Shown: positions 26,865 to 38,898 of the stretch, piece after piece
How the letters are laid out: every line of letters starts with the position of its first letter
How positions within the stretch are numbered: position 1 is the first letter of the stretch
Assembly (NCBI RefSeq): GCF_037975245.1
Contig: NC_092562.1
Location: 16,970,521-17,034,520, forward strand
Source: Apostichopus japonicus
Taxonomy: Eukaryota > Echinodermata > Holothuroidea > Aspidochirotida > Stichopodidae
Direction: 5' to 3'
DNA length: 64,000 nt
Made by a program: the position numbers and the translations under genes
Notes under the pieces: model-generated
Databases searched by the model: none
Told to the model about the DNA's origin: nothing
The model's input: the letters and a program-made list of their open reading frames with translations, nothing else

Positions 26865-28105
26865 GTATGTTTCAAAAAAGTGCTAACATTTTGTAGTCAT
26901 GTGACTCTCATTATGCAAGTTCAGTCAAGTTTTCTGTAGTGAATATTTGGTATGTTAGCTCTTTAAAAGACTGCTATAGGTAAAATCATGTACAGAAAAG
27001 GGGCAATGCTGTTAACAGTTTGTCTGGTACCCAACTTTCTTTAGACATACATGGAAGAAATGAATGAAAGTGATTAAACCGAAACTGAATTACATTCCAA
27101 TCTAGATTTTGAAGAAGACTTAAGTTCAGACACTATAGAAGCTGGTGGGAGCTTATGTGGTTGGTGGGCATCTACCTGTTTAACGATAGTTCATTAAGTG
27201 GTATTATCTCCTGCAGTCTTATGTGAATTTTCAAGTACTGAAGCTAACTTGGCTAAACTGATCCATGGGAGGGGACCCATCACGAATGTTGAGGTCAAAG
27301 ATCATTTAAGTGTCAATTCAGGCTGCAGCGTGTGAATCAAAAATAGCCAGATCATTATCAGATTGCTCGCAAATTGTTGAAATCAGTGGATTAAAACTTG
27401 TATCCAGATTTCAGATCAAAGGTTATAACTAAAATTTAGCCAGTAGCCAGTTCTTAGGCCCATGCACTAAAATTGACTAAGCTGGCAATCCTGTTCACTT
27501 TTGCTTTCTTTCCAGCTGTGGAGTAAGGGTAAACTGAAGGAAATTTTCTTGAGCCACGTACTGTTAAAGCGCTGTGGGTGGAGGGGTGTGTTATTATTCT
27601 AGAAACATTCTAGAACCAATGTTGTAGGTCTGGTGGTGTAGGGTTGTACCTGTATAGCCACTTGCTTGGTTCATTCATTTATACGAGTTACTGTACCACT
27701 TGATGCCTTAGTTTCCTCCATCCAACAGTGTATTCAATAAGCAAAAGTATTAATTTCCTGGCCTAACCAATTTCAATTATAGAAGCATCCCAGAAATCCT
27801 TCAGTCTTCCACCATATTTATTTTAGTAACTTTGAAAAGACCTATGACTGTGAAATTGACATAGGCCTATGTAATTGGGTTCAGTGGACATAAAAGTATA
27901 TCAGATTAATGTTTTTTTTTTTTTTTTTGGCATGCAGTGCCTATGTGTAATTTGTATATTGCAATTTCTAGAGCAAGTAGTAGGAACAAACAATTACTAA
28001 CTTACACGTCACACTATTTTGTTGACATATACATCTGTTTTGTTGAGATATGTAATCTGTTTTTATGTTTTTCATTATTAAGAAACTTTTCATTTTCTTC
28101 TTTAG

Positions 28106-28224
28106 AACATGCATCCATGTACGGTCTCTTTGCATTGGTTCACCTATTGCCGTCTTTCAACACAAGGAAAAGTGGAAAATGCAGTCGAGATGACAATGTC
28201 GGTTACTTCATCGCCTGGCAACCA
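28106..28224 (+). pseudogene. exon-like block 2 of SAMD3-like gene
   Basis: Bounded by CATTTTCTTCTTTAG and GTAAGT, ending in phase 0 after ...YFIAWQP. It encodes HASMYGLFALVHLLPSF followed by a basic stretch (NTRKSGKCSRDD). The Leu-Leu-Pro core after a hydrophobic helix is characteristic of the same SAMD3-like region. It joins in frame to the block at 28736. Confidence 0.5.
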
Positions 28225-28735
28225 GTAAGTTGTTTTGTGTGTTGAGTGGGAAAGATCTGCCAAAATTCATGCAGAGTGATCAATCTTTAACCATTTGAGC
28301 CTAGGGGATATTGGTGCTGACATTCTGTCCTCTAGACCTCAGCCCCTTGGCTCAATCTGGGCTGGGCGGTCCAGGTAGGTGCTTTTATTAAATGTGTCTT
28401 TCCTTCAGGAGATAAGAGTCAACCACATAAAACTATCTGATACAGATGTGGGTCAATGTAGACTATTCTGTACCTGAGCCAGATAATCCTTAATTATATA
28501 TCAAGTAATATCTGCATATCTTTTTAGCTGGTTAGATATTAACATGGATTTTATATTTGGTTAAAATATGGCACTAGCCAGGCAGCAGTTCAGGCAAGAT
28601 ACATAATAGTACGGTTAGTGATGCAAGCAGAATGTGAACTAATTTTCACCCGGACTAGTTGAAGTTTTCAGAGATTACTAGAGAAATTGGCACTATTTTG
28701 GAAATTAATGCTTGCTTAATTTATTTTCTTCTTAG

Positions 28736-29090
28736 ATCGGAACAAATGTGGAAGAATATGCAAGGAAAAGCCAACTCAGCAGTAAATAGCCACACCTCTT
28801 GGCCATTGGAAGCAATGTGACTGACTTGCAGCAGTTTTTTTGTAGTTCTGGATGGAGTTGCCCTACCTGTTTCCAGGCAAGCATGTGGAATTGTAGCAGC
28901 TACAGATAATTTAATGAAAGTTCATTATGTTTTTAATGTAGCATATGCGGTGCAGCTCACAGATTTCTACACCTTTATCCAAACTGTGTTGTATGGCATA
29001 CCCCTAACAGGTCAAAAGATAAGTAATCATGTTAAGGAGATAAGGATTGCTTGCAAAATGTGGAGTAGAGACTGTTCACAGTTTAGTTAA
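28736..29090 (+). pseudogene. terminal exon-like block of SAMD3-like gene, with stop and frameshift
   Basis: The acceptor is TTATTTTCTTCTTAG. It continues block 2 in phase 0 with IGTNVEEYARKSQLSSK, then a TAG stop (28787-28789), then PHLLAIGSNVTDLQQFF in the same frame. At a run of seven T (28834-28840 plus 28841) the frame shifts by one base. The next frame continues VVLDGVALPVSRQ, then a segment with KVHYVFNVAYA and TDFYTFIQTVLYGIPLTG, ending at TAA (29088-29090). The order of motifs (Leu-Ala-[IV]-Gly, FFVVLDG, KxHYVFN, FIQTVLYGI) matches my recollection of the SAMD3-like C-terminus. One nonsense change and one frameshift mean the copy is inactive unless another copy elsewhere is intact. 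Confidence 0.6.
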
Positions 29091-30507
29091 AAAGCATTAA
29101 GGAAAGTCTGTTGCAAGCATGTCTTAAAATTTATTCGTTTTAATTACTAGCATTAATCTCTTTCAAGATTTCTCTTAACGTTTCTTAAGTTGCATTGGCC
29201 ATTTTGTAGTAGAAAAACATGCCGTATGTTTTTACTTTGGGATCAGTGTTTCAATTCTAGTAATCCTTTAGAGCTCAGTATATACCTATTATATAAAGTG
29301 TAGTTGGATTTTTGACATTAACAGAAATATAAGGCCTACAACACATGGTTAACAAATACAAAACTGAACACTACACAACTTAGACCCACATATATCTCTA
29401 AAATCATCTCCAGATGAACCTGGTTATGATGGATAAATTCAGGTTTTGACCAGTTATTCAGGTTGTACAGTTGATGATTTAAGTTTGGGCTTATAAAATT
29501 GGGAGGGATACTGCTTGCACCAGATCTCAGCCACAGCCACTCACACAAATTACTCATTACTAATTAATGACTCACAATATGTCAGGTACTTGCTCGCCCT
29601 TCGGGAGCGTAGGTTTACCTAACTTATTCTTGATTGGGTGTTGTCACTGTTAATTTTATCATGTTTTAAAACATTCATTCAGACTGTTAGATGTTATTCA
29701 GTGTTATGTTTCAGTTTAATTTTGGATCAAGTTGGTGTTATTTTCATTTGACTTAATTCAAAGAGTGGAGTGAATAGGTTTGAAGGTGTTGTCCAAAATA
29801 AGGGACCATGGGAACAAAGCCTCATTGGGTGGTCAAAAATGTTTTTTTTTTTTAAATTTAATTCGTCCAATCTGAGATCTTTTCCAGTTGGAATCTGGAT
29901 TTTACTGAATTTTGGGGGTGCATAGTCCCATCTCCTGTAAATATCACTCAGTACTAATACAGAAAATTAATATCATGTTTGAAAATTGTAACGTCCATGG
30001 CTAAATGTAAACATAAAGTTAGGCTAGAACACTATGCATGGATATACTCTAGCACTTCTGGTCAACAGCCTTAAATTTATAGTAACCAAAGGGTTTGCTG
30101 AGATACTTAAGCTAATCCGTCTACACTATTTGGTATAAGTGTAACTTATGAATTTTTATTTCTCAAGTACAGGAAGCAATAAAAGGAAGAAAGAAAAGAA
30201 TAAAATGTGTTCCCTTTTATTTCAGTCAGGAGATGCTGTGTTTTGACCTACCCTTTGCATTCCATATTTTGCAAGTGATACAGATTAATTAGGACTTGCA
30301 CTTACAGGTGCTATATTTGCTCTTTCCAGTGCTGGTGGTAGCACTTAAAGTGCGGGACTGTTGTAGCACTTTTCAGGTGCTTGTATGGTTAGCACCTTTG
30401 AGAGCGCTGTTTATAGCACTAAGGGTGCAATCCCTCATAGGGCTCTTGGTAAGTGCTGTAAAATAGCACTCTATGTGCTGTTTTCAGCACTTTGTTTTTT
30501 AGAGTGT

Positions 30508-30537
30508 ATATATATACATATATATATATATACACAC

Positions 30538-30589
<52 letters not shown>

Positions 30590-30590
30590 G
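30508..30590. repeat. (TA)n tract right of the 5.2-kb element
   Basis: TA dinucleotides with CA interruptions beginning directly at the element's right end. Confidence 0.95.
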
Positions 30591-31154
30591 ATAATTGGAA
30601 AATATTCCATGTGGAAAAACAGGTATATAAATTACTGCTGAAAAATTTAAAGGCTTTTAACACATCTGTGGAACTATTCAGTTGACATGACGACTAAAAG
30701 TGTACGTAATGCGCTGAAATGATTACACACATAAATAGTCTAACACGGAATTTGACCTGATCTAATTTTTTTGTTTTTGGAGGTTTATGATTTTTTTGTT
30801 TTTAGAAAGTCCAATAGGTTTGTTTTGTTTTGTGAATTTAATTGATATACTTAGTTAAATATCTTTGTGTTGATTAAATATACTGTGTTCAGGTTGAACA
30901 GAAAAAAAAAATCATTAAATATAGTACAGATACAAATATGTCCTGGCATAGTACATTGTTCATGTGTATATAACATGTGTGTGTGTTTGCGTGTCTACAC
31001 AAATCCGAAGCCTGCTGAAGATCTGATGTTTACTGTTTTTAGGGATAAACTCTCTTGTAGCTTGCTTTGAGTTAAGGAAATGTGAAATATATGTGGTACG
31101 CCAGTCTATGGAATTATGCTTTCAAAGTATCGATGTATGTATTTGTATGTTTAT

Positions 31155-31378
31155 TAGATCCTCCTGCAAGCAGGAACTCGCGAAGAAGCCTCATTGGCTT
31201 ATCAAAGCCGCAAGCTGACCGAAGTCAGTCTCTTACATTCATATTTAACGTCCATGATTATGAATTGTTAATTGTCAACAACTCTGTAACTGGACGACAT
31301 ACATTAATCTTGGAGTGACTCGAACCGGGGACCTTATGATTGAAAGGCACCGGCGTTAACCACTGAGCTAACACTCCA
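31155..31378 (-). mobile_element. tRNA-derived SINE, family A, copy 1
   Basis: On the minus strand it starts TGGAGTGTTAGCTCAGTGGT, carrying a Pol III A box (TTAGCTCAGTGG) and B box (GGTTCGAGTCA). The first 7 nt pair perfectly with CACTCCA 61 nt downstream, but the 3' strand of the T stem is missing, so the head is a 68-nt shortened tRNA-like unit. The body contains GACGTTAAATATGAATGT and ends TGCAGGAGGATCTA, followed by a (CATA)-type tail. TAACACTCCA is repeated just beyond the head (31381-31390), possibly part of a target duplication or a second insertion. Confidence 0.85.
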
Positions 31379-33971
31379 TTAACACTCCACTACGATAAAG
31401 AAAAAGAAGATATGAAATTAAATATGAAACGAATGCCTAGAAACCCTGCCCTCTACACTAAATTCATCGGAACCCATGCATCACTGCAGTACCCTGAACA
31501 ACAGAGTACTATTGTTAAACAAATACAGGGTACCTTCTTATTAATGTGATAGGCTACGTAAGCCTAAGCAAGTGTACGTTATTCCTTACGTAAAACGACA
31601 AATGATATATCTCGAACTACACCTTACATACATAAAAACACTTTGTATAGAACACACATCATATACATGATTACGTTTTATAAAGACCTTACCAGTGGTG
31701 TCATGGCAACCTTGTGATCATACATCCTACTGAATATATTTGGATAGTGTCTCTAAGCGGATTTTACATGTTGCAGTATCAACCAATACACTTAACGTAA
31801 ATCGATGCATAATATTTCAGTTTTGGAAAGAGAACAGTCTGCATCTTATCAAAACGAGACATTAATTTATAGAACATACGTTTTACGACACATTCATAAT
31901 GTACATCCTAACGTTGTTTCTAATAGGAGTTAGGTATTACCATGGATACGATTATGACCATATCCTACCGTATGCTTATACACTGTCTTCTCTATACATC
32001 ATAAATACAAAATCTGGTTGTCATGTGTAGGCCTCAGATTGGGGGGAAATGGTATTTTCAAATAACTAAACAAGTTTTTCAAAACTTTGGCTGTTTATAC
32101 ACAATATTAGAAAATGCATTTCCTAAAAAGAAATAAAAAACATGTATACGTGTTAAAAGTTTGTGTTACTTGGTCAATTTTATATGAGCTAATAATGACG
32201 TAATTTACGTAATCACTTTGGTATTATACATGTGATTTTAGTCAACGAAATCCATATTTTTTTTTGATAAAACAGCATGAAATATATTAAAGTCACTGCA
32301 AATGTTAATATTAAAAAGTAAATGTGTATGTTTTAAACAAAACTTGACCTATGCAGAACAAAATCGATTTATTTTTTTATATATATTTTTTTTTGAGGGT
32401 TAAGAACATTTCAACAAGGCATAAAAGACAGTGGTATAAATTGATACCCGTGAAATATGTTAAGCAAGTGCTTTGGCCTTTAATTTTTTTGTTTTTCTGC
32501 CAAAAATGATTCTCTTTTAGTACTATTCCGATGTGTTTTCTATGCTTTCTTCTTAATTATATGTACATCGTGTTTATTTTTTTACTCTTTAAGTCTATTT
32601 TGATAAATTAGCAAGGTGAAAGGAAATGAGTCGACACCCGGAGTATAATATCATCATCATCCGATAATAACTTCTAATATTTCTTTGCTCTCGTTTCAAT
32701 TCGTTCAATTAACAACCTACCCGAGCATTTTTGTAGGACATTATAAGTTGCGGCGCTTCATCGCAAAAAAAGAAATGGAATTTCATTGTGAGCGAGAAAA
32801 TTTAAATTGCTTTTACCTGAAGGTATAGAGAAAAGCCCGACAAAAAAAATATGCAGAAGAAGACTTTCTAAAGTGGAATTTGATTGCCTTTTTATTTTCT
32901 CTCTCTCTCTTTTTTCTCTCTTTTTTTTTGGCTCAACTTTATAATTGCGGTTGACACTTTGACTGAAAGCGACAAGATGTTGTTAGATGGCCGTAGATCG
33001 CATATGCTGTATAGCACAGTGCGTAGAAGTATGGACATCTACACACAAAGTTATATTACATACTTTAATAAGCAAGATACAATCTAAGCATTTTAAATAT
33101 ACACAAACCGGCATCAGTACATATGTCAAATAATATCGTTGATGATAATGTTAGATTACAGATTAATATCTGCTTCCTTGAATCGTATCAAACTTTCAAC
33201 AAATTTTAAGGATAACATTTTTTCCCCCTCATTTCTTGACTACACTTTAAGTAATACTTATAACCTTGAAGGTGACGCAATATGACATATAGACTTCACA
33301 CATATGCGCTACATCACCGAAACATTTGGTGTGTATACCTTCATAGATTGAGAAAAAAAAATGACTGATTTTCAAAAAATCAAGTTGTTCCGCTCACGTT
33401 ATAGCAGATGTCTATTATGGCATCCTTCTAACCGTAATTCTTGAAACCAAAGCTCACAGCCGAACCGCTGTGTATATATATATATATAGTATCGCGAAGC
33501 AGGGCGGGTTCATCGTTAATTCCCTATTCACATTCATCTACCCATGGATAACCTGGAAGCTTGTTTTCTGGATAAATTTCACAACCAAGAAAACAACGTT
33601 GAACAATGCTCAGAATAATCCGTAATGTTTATAAGCATTGCAAATGTGGGGCACTGCAGTCGAACTGTTTTTTTCTGTTTTGTTGTTGATTATTTCCCCA
33701 TTTTTTGTGGCGTTTTCCCACCAGAATAGAGAAAGAACTAAAAAAACACAAGTTATGTTATTAAGAACGGGGGCACAGTATAAGAGAGTGGGTAGAGGCA
33801 TGTCCTTTTAATCAGATATAATACCCAGGGTTTTGTCTAGAAGTTGGTATAATGTGTTTGAGAACCGTGGTAGAATTTATAAATAAAAAACTTGCGCACG
33901 CCATTAGGGCATATATGGGCGAAAATATATGCTTCTTGAGAGATGTTATTATATCCTGGTGAATTACACAC

Positions 33972-33973
<2 letters not shown>

Positions 33974-34048
<75 letters not shown>

Positions 34049-34107
34049 CACATATATATATATACATACATATATATATATTTTTTATATATATATATAT
34101 ATATATA
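33974..34107. repeat. (TA)n/(CA)n microsatellite
   Basis: TA tract, then about 18 bp of CA, then further TA. The Ile/Tyr/Thr/His-repeat open frames across it are artefacts. Confidence 0.97.
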
Positions 34108-34319
34108 TGTATTTATGCTTCTAGAATGCATTGACTATAATACTCGTCGTGTGAATTATGCTTATAAAATGTAAATCTAGATAACGGCAATTATACATCT
34201 GCAGTACTAACAATGTACATACAGTGTATAGTTGATAATGTACCTAGTGTGATGACTATGTTGGGTGAAGTGTGGCATTGGCTATGTTTGTTTGAATTGT
34301 ATGTATGGGTATATGTATA

Positions 34320-34544
34320 TTAGATCCTCCTGCAAGCAGGAACTCGCGAAGAAGCCTAATTGGCTTATCAAAGCCGCAAGCTGACCGAAGTCAGTCTCTC
34401 ACATTCATATTTAACGTCCATGATTATGAATTGTTAATTGTCAACAACTCTGTAACTGGACGACATACATTAATCTTGGAGTGACTCGAACCGGGGACCT
34501 TATGATTGAAAGGCACCGGCGTTAACCACTTAGCTAACACTCCA
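34320..34544 (-). mobile_element. tRNA-derived SINE, family A, copy 2
   Basis: Nearly identical to copy 1 over its full 225 bp, including the tRNA-like head (one difference in the A box region). The 3' side on the minus strand is a TACATA-rich simple repeat, as in the other copies. Confidence 0.87.
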
Positions 34545-35256
34545 CAAGTATATGACTATAAGATAACGTTGACTATCTGCTACTGAACAACCCACAATTA
34601 TAGTATAGATATAATTATATACATAGACTGTGTGTATATACGTTGTGTGAATTATGCTTAATTGAATAAGTTTATCTGATACTGAACCACAAACATTCAT
34701 TGTAGTTGAAGGTATTTCTAGACTGCGTGGACTTTGCTGAGTAAAAACTATGCTTATAGCTGACGATGAAGTCTAGTTAGCGTTGACTATCTGCTGTTTT
34801 TTGCCCAGCATTTTCACTATGTACGAATTTCTTTTTGCTTCGCAGAAAGGCACATAAATATTTCTGATTATATATTTCTGTTTTAGTATCTCGGCCTACT
34901 GACTAATATGTTATAGATCCCTTGTATGCAAATTGGGAGTCACGACCATTTTCAGTGACGCAAAAATATTGATGGGTTGCCAATAAATCGGGGGAAAAAG
35001 GTCAATTACCGATATTTGTGGATAAAAAGTGTAAAAGCCTTGAACATCAATTGCATCCACAGTTGCAAAATATGAGACAATTTTGCAACTAAGCACCCTT
35101 TTATCATATAATAACTTCCCAAAGGTATAGGCCTATACCGCCTAACAGTGAAGCCCTGGAGGATCACCAATATGTCGAAGGTGACAATTGTTGCCACAAA
35201 TCAAGATAGTTTGATTACCAGGGATCTAGAATATAGACTTATCACATAACATGTCT

Positions 35257-35264
35257 CTCATCAT
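35257..35264. repeat. target-site duplication CTCATCAT, left
   Basis: Identical to 36051-36058 on the other side of the hAT-like element. Confidence 0.8.
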
Positions 35265-36050
35265 CATGGGCGTCAGCAGGTTTCAGAAAGTGAGGGGGAC
35301 ACTATACTATCTAAGCGGAGCGCCACCATTGGTTGGCGCGTAGCGTACCATAAAATTTTGGGTACATAAGACCCCCTAGATCGCAGGAGACGGCCTTCCT
35401 GAGTCGTTTTTAGTTACATCAGAACCAGATCTGTGAGGAGAAATTTTGTCTCACAAAACTAAATTCCGACAGAAAGTACTGGTAGAAAGATGCCGTTCTG
35501 ACACGAAAGGAGACGAATTACACAGCGTCCATCTCAAACGAAATATTTTCGGTAGTTTGGTATCATATAATATCCTGCATACAGGCAGAATACTGTCTGT
35601 AGGGCCTAAAATATATGATATTACCTTCCTGGTGGGGTCTTCGACTTGTTTTCAAGTTGAAATGCGTCGTTGTTTTCTCTGATTCACAGTGTAGGGCAAG
35701 GGGAATTCCATTTCTGGCGAGAAGGGGTGCTTCCACAAAACACTCTAAAACATCGTTCAAACATCGCACAAACTTTTATCAGAGGTCTCGGACGAAGCGG
35801 GGAGGGTGAATATCGGAGGAAGGGGGATAAAGGGCCAAGCACTGTTCTAATTTCCAGTGCAATTTATTGATAATGATTCTTAAGTTAGATTCTACTTGAA
35901 TCAGCTCAGCAATTGTGATAGAAAATCGCGCATATGCATGTGATTGTTTTAATAACTGCTCTGAAAAGTGGGGGGGGGGGGGGACAAATGATATGATATC
36001 CCCTCCACTTTTGAAAGTGTCCCCCCGTCCCCCACCTGTTGACGCCCATG
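35265..36050. mobile_element. hAT-like non-autonomous element with perfect 8-bp target duplication
   Basis: The left terminus is CATGGGCGTCAGCAGGT. The right terminus on the opposite strand is CATGGGCGTCAACAGGT, a 16/17 match. CTCATCAT flanks both sides exactly, and 8 bp is the hAT duplication length. The segment AGCGGAGCGCCACCATTGGT near 35314 is shared with the element at 38102. The 786-bp interior has only short open frames and no transposase. Confidence 0.88.
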
Positions 36051-36689
36051 CTCATCATGAGTTCGGGGCAATATTCATTCGCCTTCTTTTTATTGATAAT
36101 AATACTTATCAAGAATAAGGTTTTCATCTAAAGATAACGTAGACGTTTCGCCACATCCATTGATTCTGTTCAGTACCAGCTATAGCCGTTGGACTCTATG
36201 GACTCGCCCATGCAGTGTTCAAATGACATGTATATGTTTACTTGAAAAATCGGATAAGACAAAGAATTACCACGAGTCTCAATTTCGTTCTCTTTACACT
36301 TTTCTTTAACTGGATGAGTAAGACCACGTGGTAGTTATATTTTAGCCATGGTTACATCATAATATTTGATACATTTATCACTAAAATATCTCTTACCATG
36401 GTCTTAATTATTTGAAACAATCGAGTATTGGCAATCACGCTTACTGTCTTTACTGTAACAGTAAATTAAATGAATTAAAAAAAACATATTAATAAATTAA
36501 TATGTATTTTTTTTTGTGAACAAGATGACAACTTACGACAGACAGACATAACTGGATTCGTTCTCAAAATAAACTCTCCCTGTCAACACATCCTTGTGTT
36601 ATATAAAGATCAAATAATAAAAGAAAATCTCATGTTCACATGCACCGGCATTGGTTTGTGCATGTATGTGTGTATGCATGTATGTTTTT

Positions 36690-36862
36690 TAGATCCTCCT
36701 GCAAGCAGGAACTCGCGAAGAAGCCTCATTGGCTTATCAAAGCCGGAAGCTGACCGAAGTCAGTCTCTTACGTTCATATTTAACGTCCATGATTATGAAT
36801 TGTCAATTGTCAACAACTCTGTAACTGGACGACATAGATTAATCTCGGAGTGACTCGAACCG
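36690..36862 (-). mobile_element. tRNA-derived SINE, family A, copy 3 (head lost)
   Basis: Matches the body and 3' end of copies 1 and 2 but stops at about 36862, just inside the tRNA-like head, so it is 5'-truncated. It ends about 90 bp before the splice acceptor of the next exon. Confidence 0.85.
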
Positions 36863-36954
36863 TGTTTTATGAACGTTCAGTGACTTACATCGCTTGATTC
36901 ATGATTAAATATTCGTTTCCTTAATTTTCTCATTTTGACTTTTTTTTATTATAG

Positions 36955-37034
36955 ATTATTGCGAGGAGGAGGAGAAGGACAATGCTATGATGATGATAAC
37001 ACTTTAGAAATTGAAACCTCAGAAAAGGTTCCAT
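36955..37034 (+). CDS. exon of the membrane-protein gene (Gly/Asp-rich)
   Basis: The acceptor is TTTTTTTTATTATAG and the donor GTAAGT. Entered in phase 2 it completes an Arg codon and then encodes LLRGGGEGQCYDDDNTLEIE followed by TSEKVP, leaving in phase 1. The other frames either stop or break the phase with the following exon. The first 15 nt sit very close to a truncated SINE. Confidence 0.72.
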
Positions 37035-38101
37035 GTAAGTATATACTCAAATTGGTCAAGAAAAAAAGTCAATTTCCTTGACCTGAATTGTTAATTAGAA
37101 TTTAAAAGATATCAAAAATAATTTGATGTTAGTATACTCAAAGTAAGGTTGTCATTGATCAGTCGATCTATCTTTTTTAACCCAGTTATTTGACAATCTC
37201 CTTCGATTCTGAAAATGTTCGTGCCCAGTTTCCTTAATAATGTTCATAGAATACAAATGCAGATTCAAAAGAAGCAAGAACACGCAACCATGGCACCTTC
37301 AACAATTAACTGGTTTCCTCAATATGTTGAAATTAACATCGATATTTCAATCTAAATAACTGCGTCATAGAGAGAAAATTAAATTGAGCTGTGTTGAAAG
37401 AAAACCACCCATAAATCTAGAAACCTACAGCTGTAAGGCAAATGAAGTAAACCCACGTGACGTTGCTTGATTAGAACATCCATATAACGGCCAAGGTGCA
37501 ATACTAATCTCGTGTCACGTTAGTATTACAATAACATCGTGTGGATATCACATAATGATAGAACGTATACGAACGTATCAATAAGTAGCACATAAATGCT
37601 AAACTAAGCTGGTCCTGAAGGGACCAACAAGATTTAGACTTACGTAAAACAAGACATCTCAACAAATGTGTACGTTTTGAAGCCGACTTTCAAGAACTAA
37701 TATAAGTCCTATGTATTTTCCAAGTCGTCGTCGAGTTGGCTGTGTTGAAGAACACGCTTGAAATCACGTCATGAATATGATATTTGTCCAATTGATAAGT
37801 TACAAATAAGGTGACATCTTGACAAAAGTCTTATTGTATTATCTTATTTGCGTATACACATCACTCCATCAACGCCCCACCCCCCCCCCCCCCAAGGAAA
37901 ATATGCATACTAGCACTGCAATATCCAATGTGCAAATTGGGAAACAAGGAACAAGTTTTCTATTGAGACAAATGAGGTGAAATCATGCTAGTTGCTAATG
38001 TAGGAATCTTCCGAATTAGAGTTTATTTCTTGTTAATATCTTAACAATTTTTTTCCATTCGAAATAGCTTTGAGTTTGACCCACAGAAATTCATTAAAAG
38101 T

Positions 38102-38378
38102 CAGGGGCGTAGCCAGGATTTGCAAAGTTGTATGCACGACTATCTGAGCGGAGCGCCACCATCGGTTGGCGAGGAGCGTACAAGAAAAATTTTGGTTTTA
38201 CAAACCCCTCAGATGGCCGGAAACGGCCCTTCCCGAGTGTTCATTCTGGTTCCCTGGCCTCTTGCTAACTTGAGACACCTCAATTTTTATGTAGAAGAAG
38301 GGCACATTTTTAACCCTGAGGAAAAGTGGGGGGCACGTGCCCCCTGTACCCCCCCGGTTCCGCCGCCCTTGCACCAAC
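38102..38378. mobile_element. hAT-like element related to 35265-36050
   Basis: The left end CAGGGGCGTAGCCAGG is a terminus common in non-autonomous hAT-type elements. It shares a stretch with the 35265 element (GAGCGGAGCGCCACCATCGG and the following GGTTGGCG...GAGCGTAC, then AAATTTTGG). The right end (CGCCGCCCTTG) matches only loosely and I see no duplication, so the right boundary is approximate. Confidence 0.6.
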
Positions 38379-38753
38379 ATGACATGTTGACAAAAAGTAT
38401 CGAATTGATAGAGATGTTGTGGTAAATTAACACGGTAACTCTACCACCCTTCTATAACTTCAGAACCACCGTGTTAGACTCATGCAATTCCATTAAATAT
38501 TAAAACTGCAGTATAGTTTCTTACTCTCTCTCTCTCTGTCCTAGATTAGTAAAAGTATATATTTACAATGTACACCATCAGAGGCAATATAAACTCTCTA
38601 ATTGTTTACTTCCTTAACGAGGGGAAATGTCAGTCTTACATCATCTTGTATAATGAATGTTTCCATGATCGTCTTTCGGGTGGCTGTTGCGGTCACGTGA
38701 TTTATATGAACCTGTTTTTTTTTCTCTCATTATATCATCCGTTTGTCTTCTAG

Positions 38754-38898
38754 TAACCAGACCGCCTACATGCAAGTTGATGGACTTTGCCGACGAAGAA
38801 CTTGATCTTCCGAGCGTGAGTGCCGCCGGTACACCCACTCGTAGCCTTGGGCGTACCTCCTACCCAAGAACGCCTACTCTCTCTGACAGGGATGGCAA
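38754..38898 (+). CDS. exon of the membrane-protein gene (Thr/Pro/Ser-rich)
   Basis: The acceptor is CCGTTTGTCTTCTAG and the donor AA|GTAAGT. In the phase set by the previous exon it encodes L-TRPPTCKLMDFADEELDLPS followed by VSAAGTPTRSLGRTSYPRTP and TLSDRDG, leaving in phase 2. TP and RxxS sites suggest phosphorylation (inference). The splice signals are strong. Confidence 0.85.

Larger units (their letters stand above)
25282..30506. mobile_element. 5.2-kb TIR element carrying a broken SAMD3-like gene
   Basis: The left end reads CACTCTAAAAACTGAAGTGCT. The right end on the opposite strand reads CACTCTAAAAAACAAAGTGCT. Both are bordered by TA, which fits a TA target duplication, but the neighbouring (TA)n tracts make this ambiguous. 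Each end has a cluster of AGTGCT/AGCACT words in both orientations (about 25295-25410 and 30300-30490). Inside lie a promoter-like segment, three exon-like blocks of a SAMD3-like coding sequence and an AATAAA signal at 30178-30183, all oriented +. I recognise no transposase (no DDE/D signature), so this is either a non-autonomous element with a captured gene or a family whose own gene is this one. Confidence 0.7.
24013..36954 (+). other. large transposon-filled intron (12.9 kb)
   Basis: Carries two SINE families, the 5.2-kb TIR element, a hAT-like element and several TA tracts. Between these (31400-33900 and 34600-35250) the sequence is AT-rich with no convincing exon. All the elements here are probably co-transcribed with the host gene. 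Confidence 0.6.
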
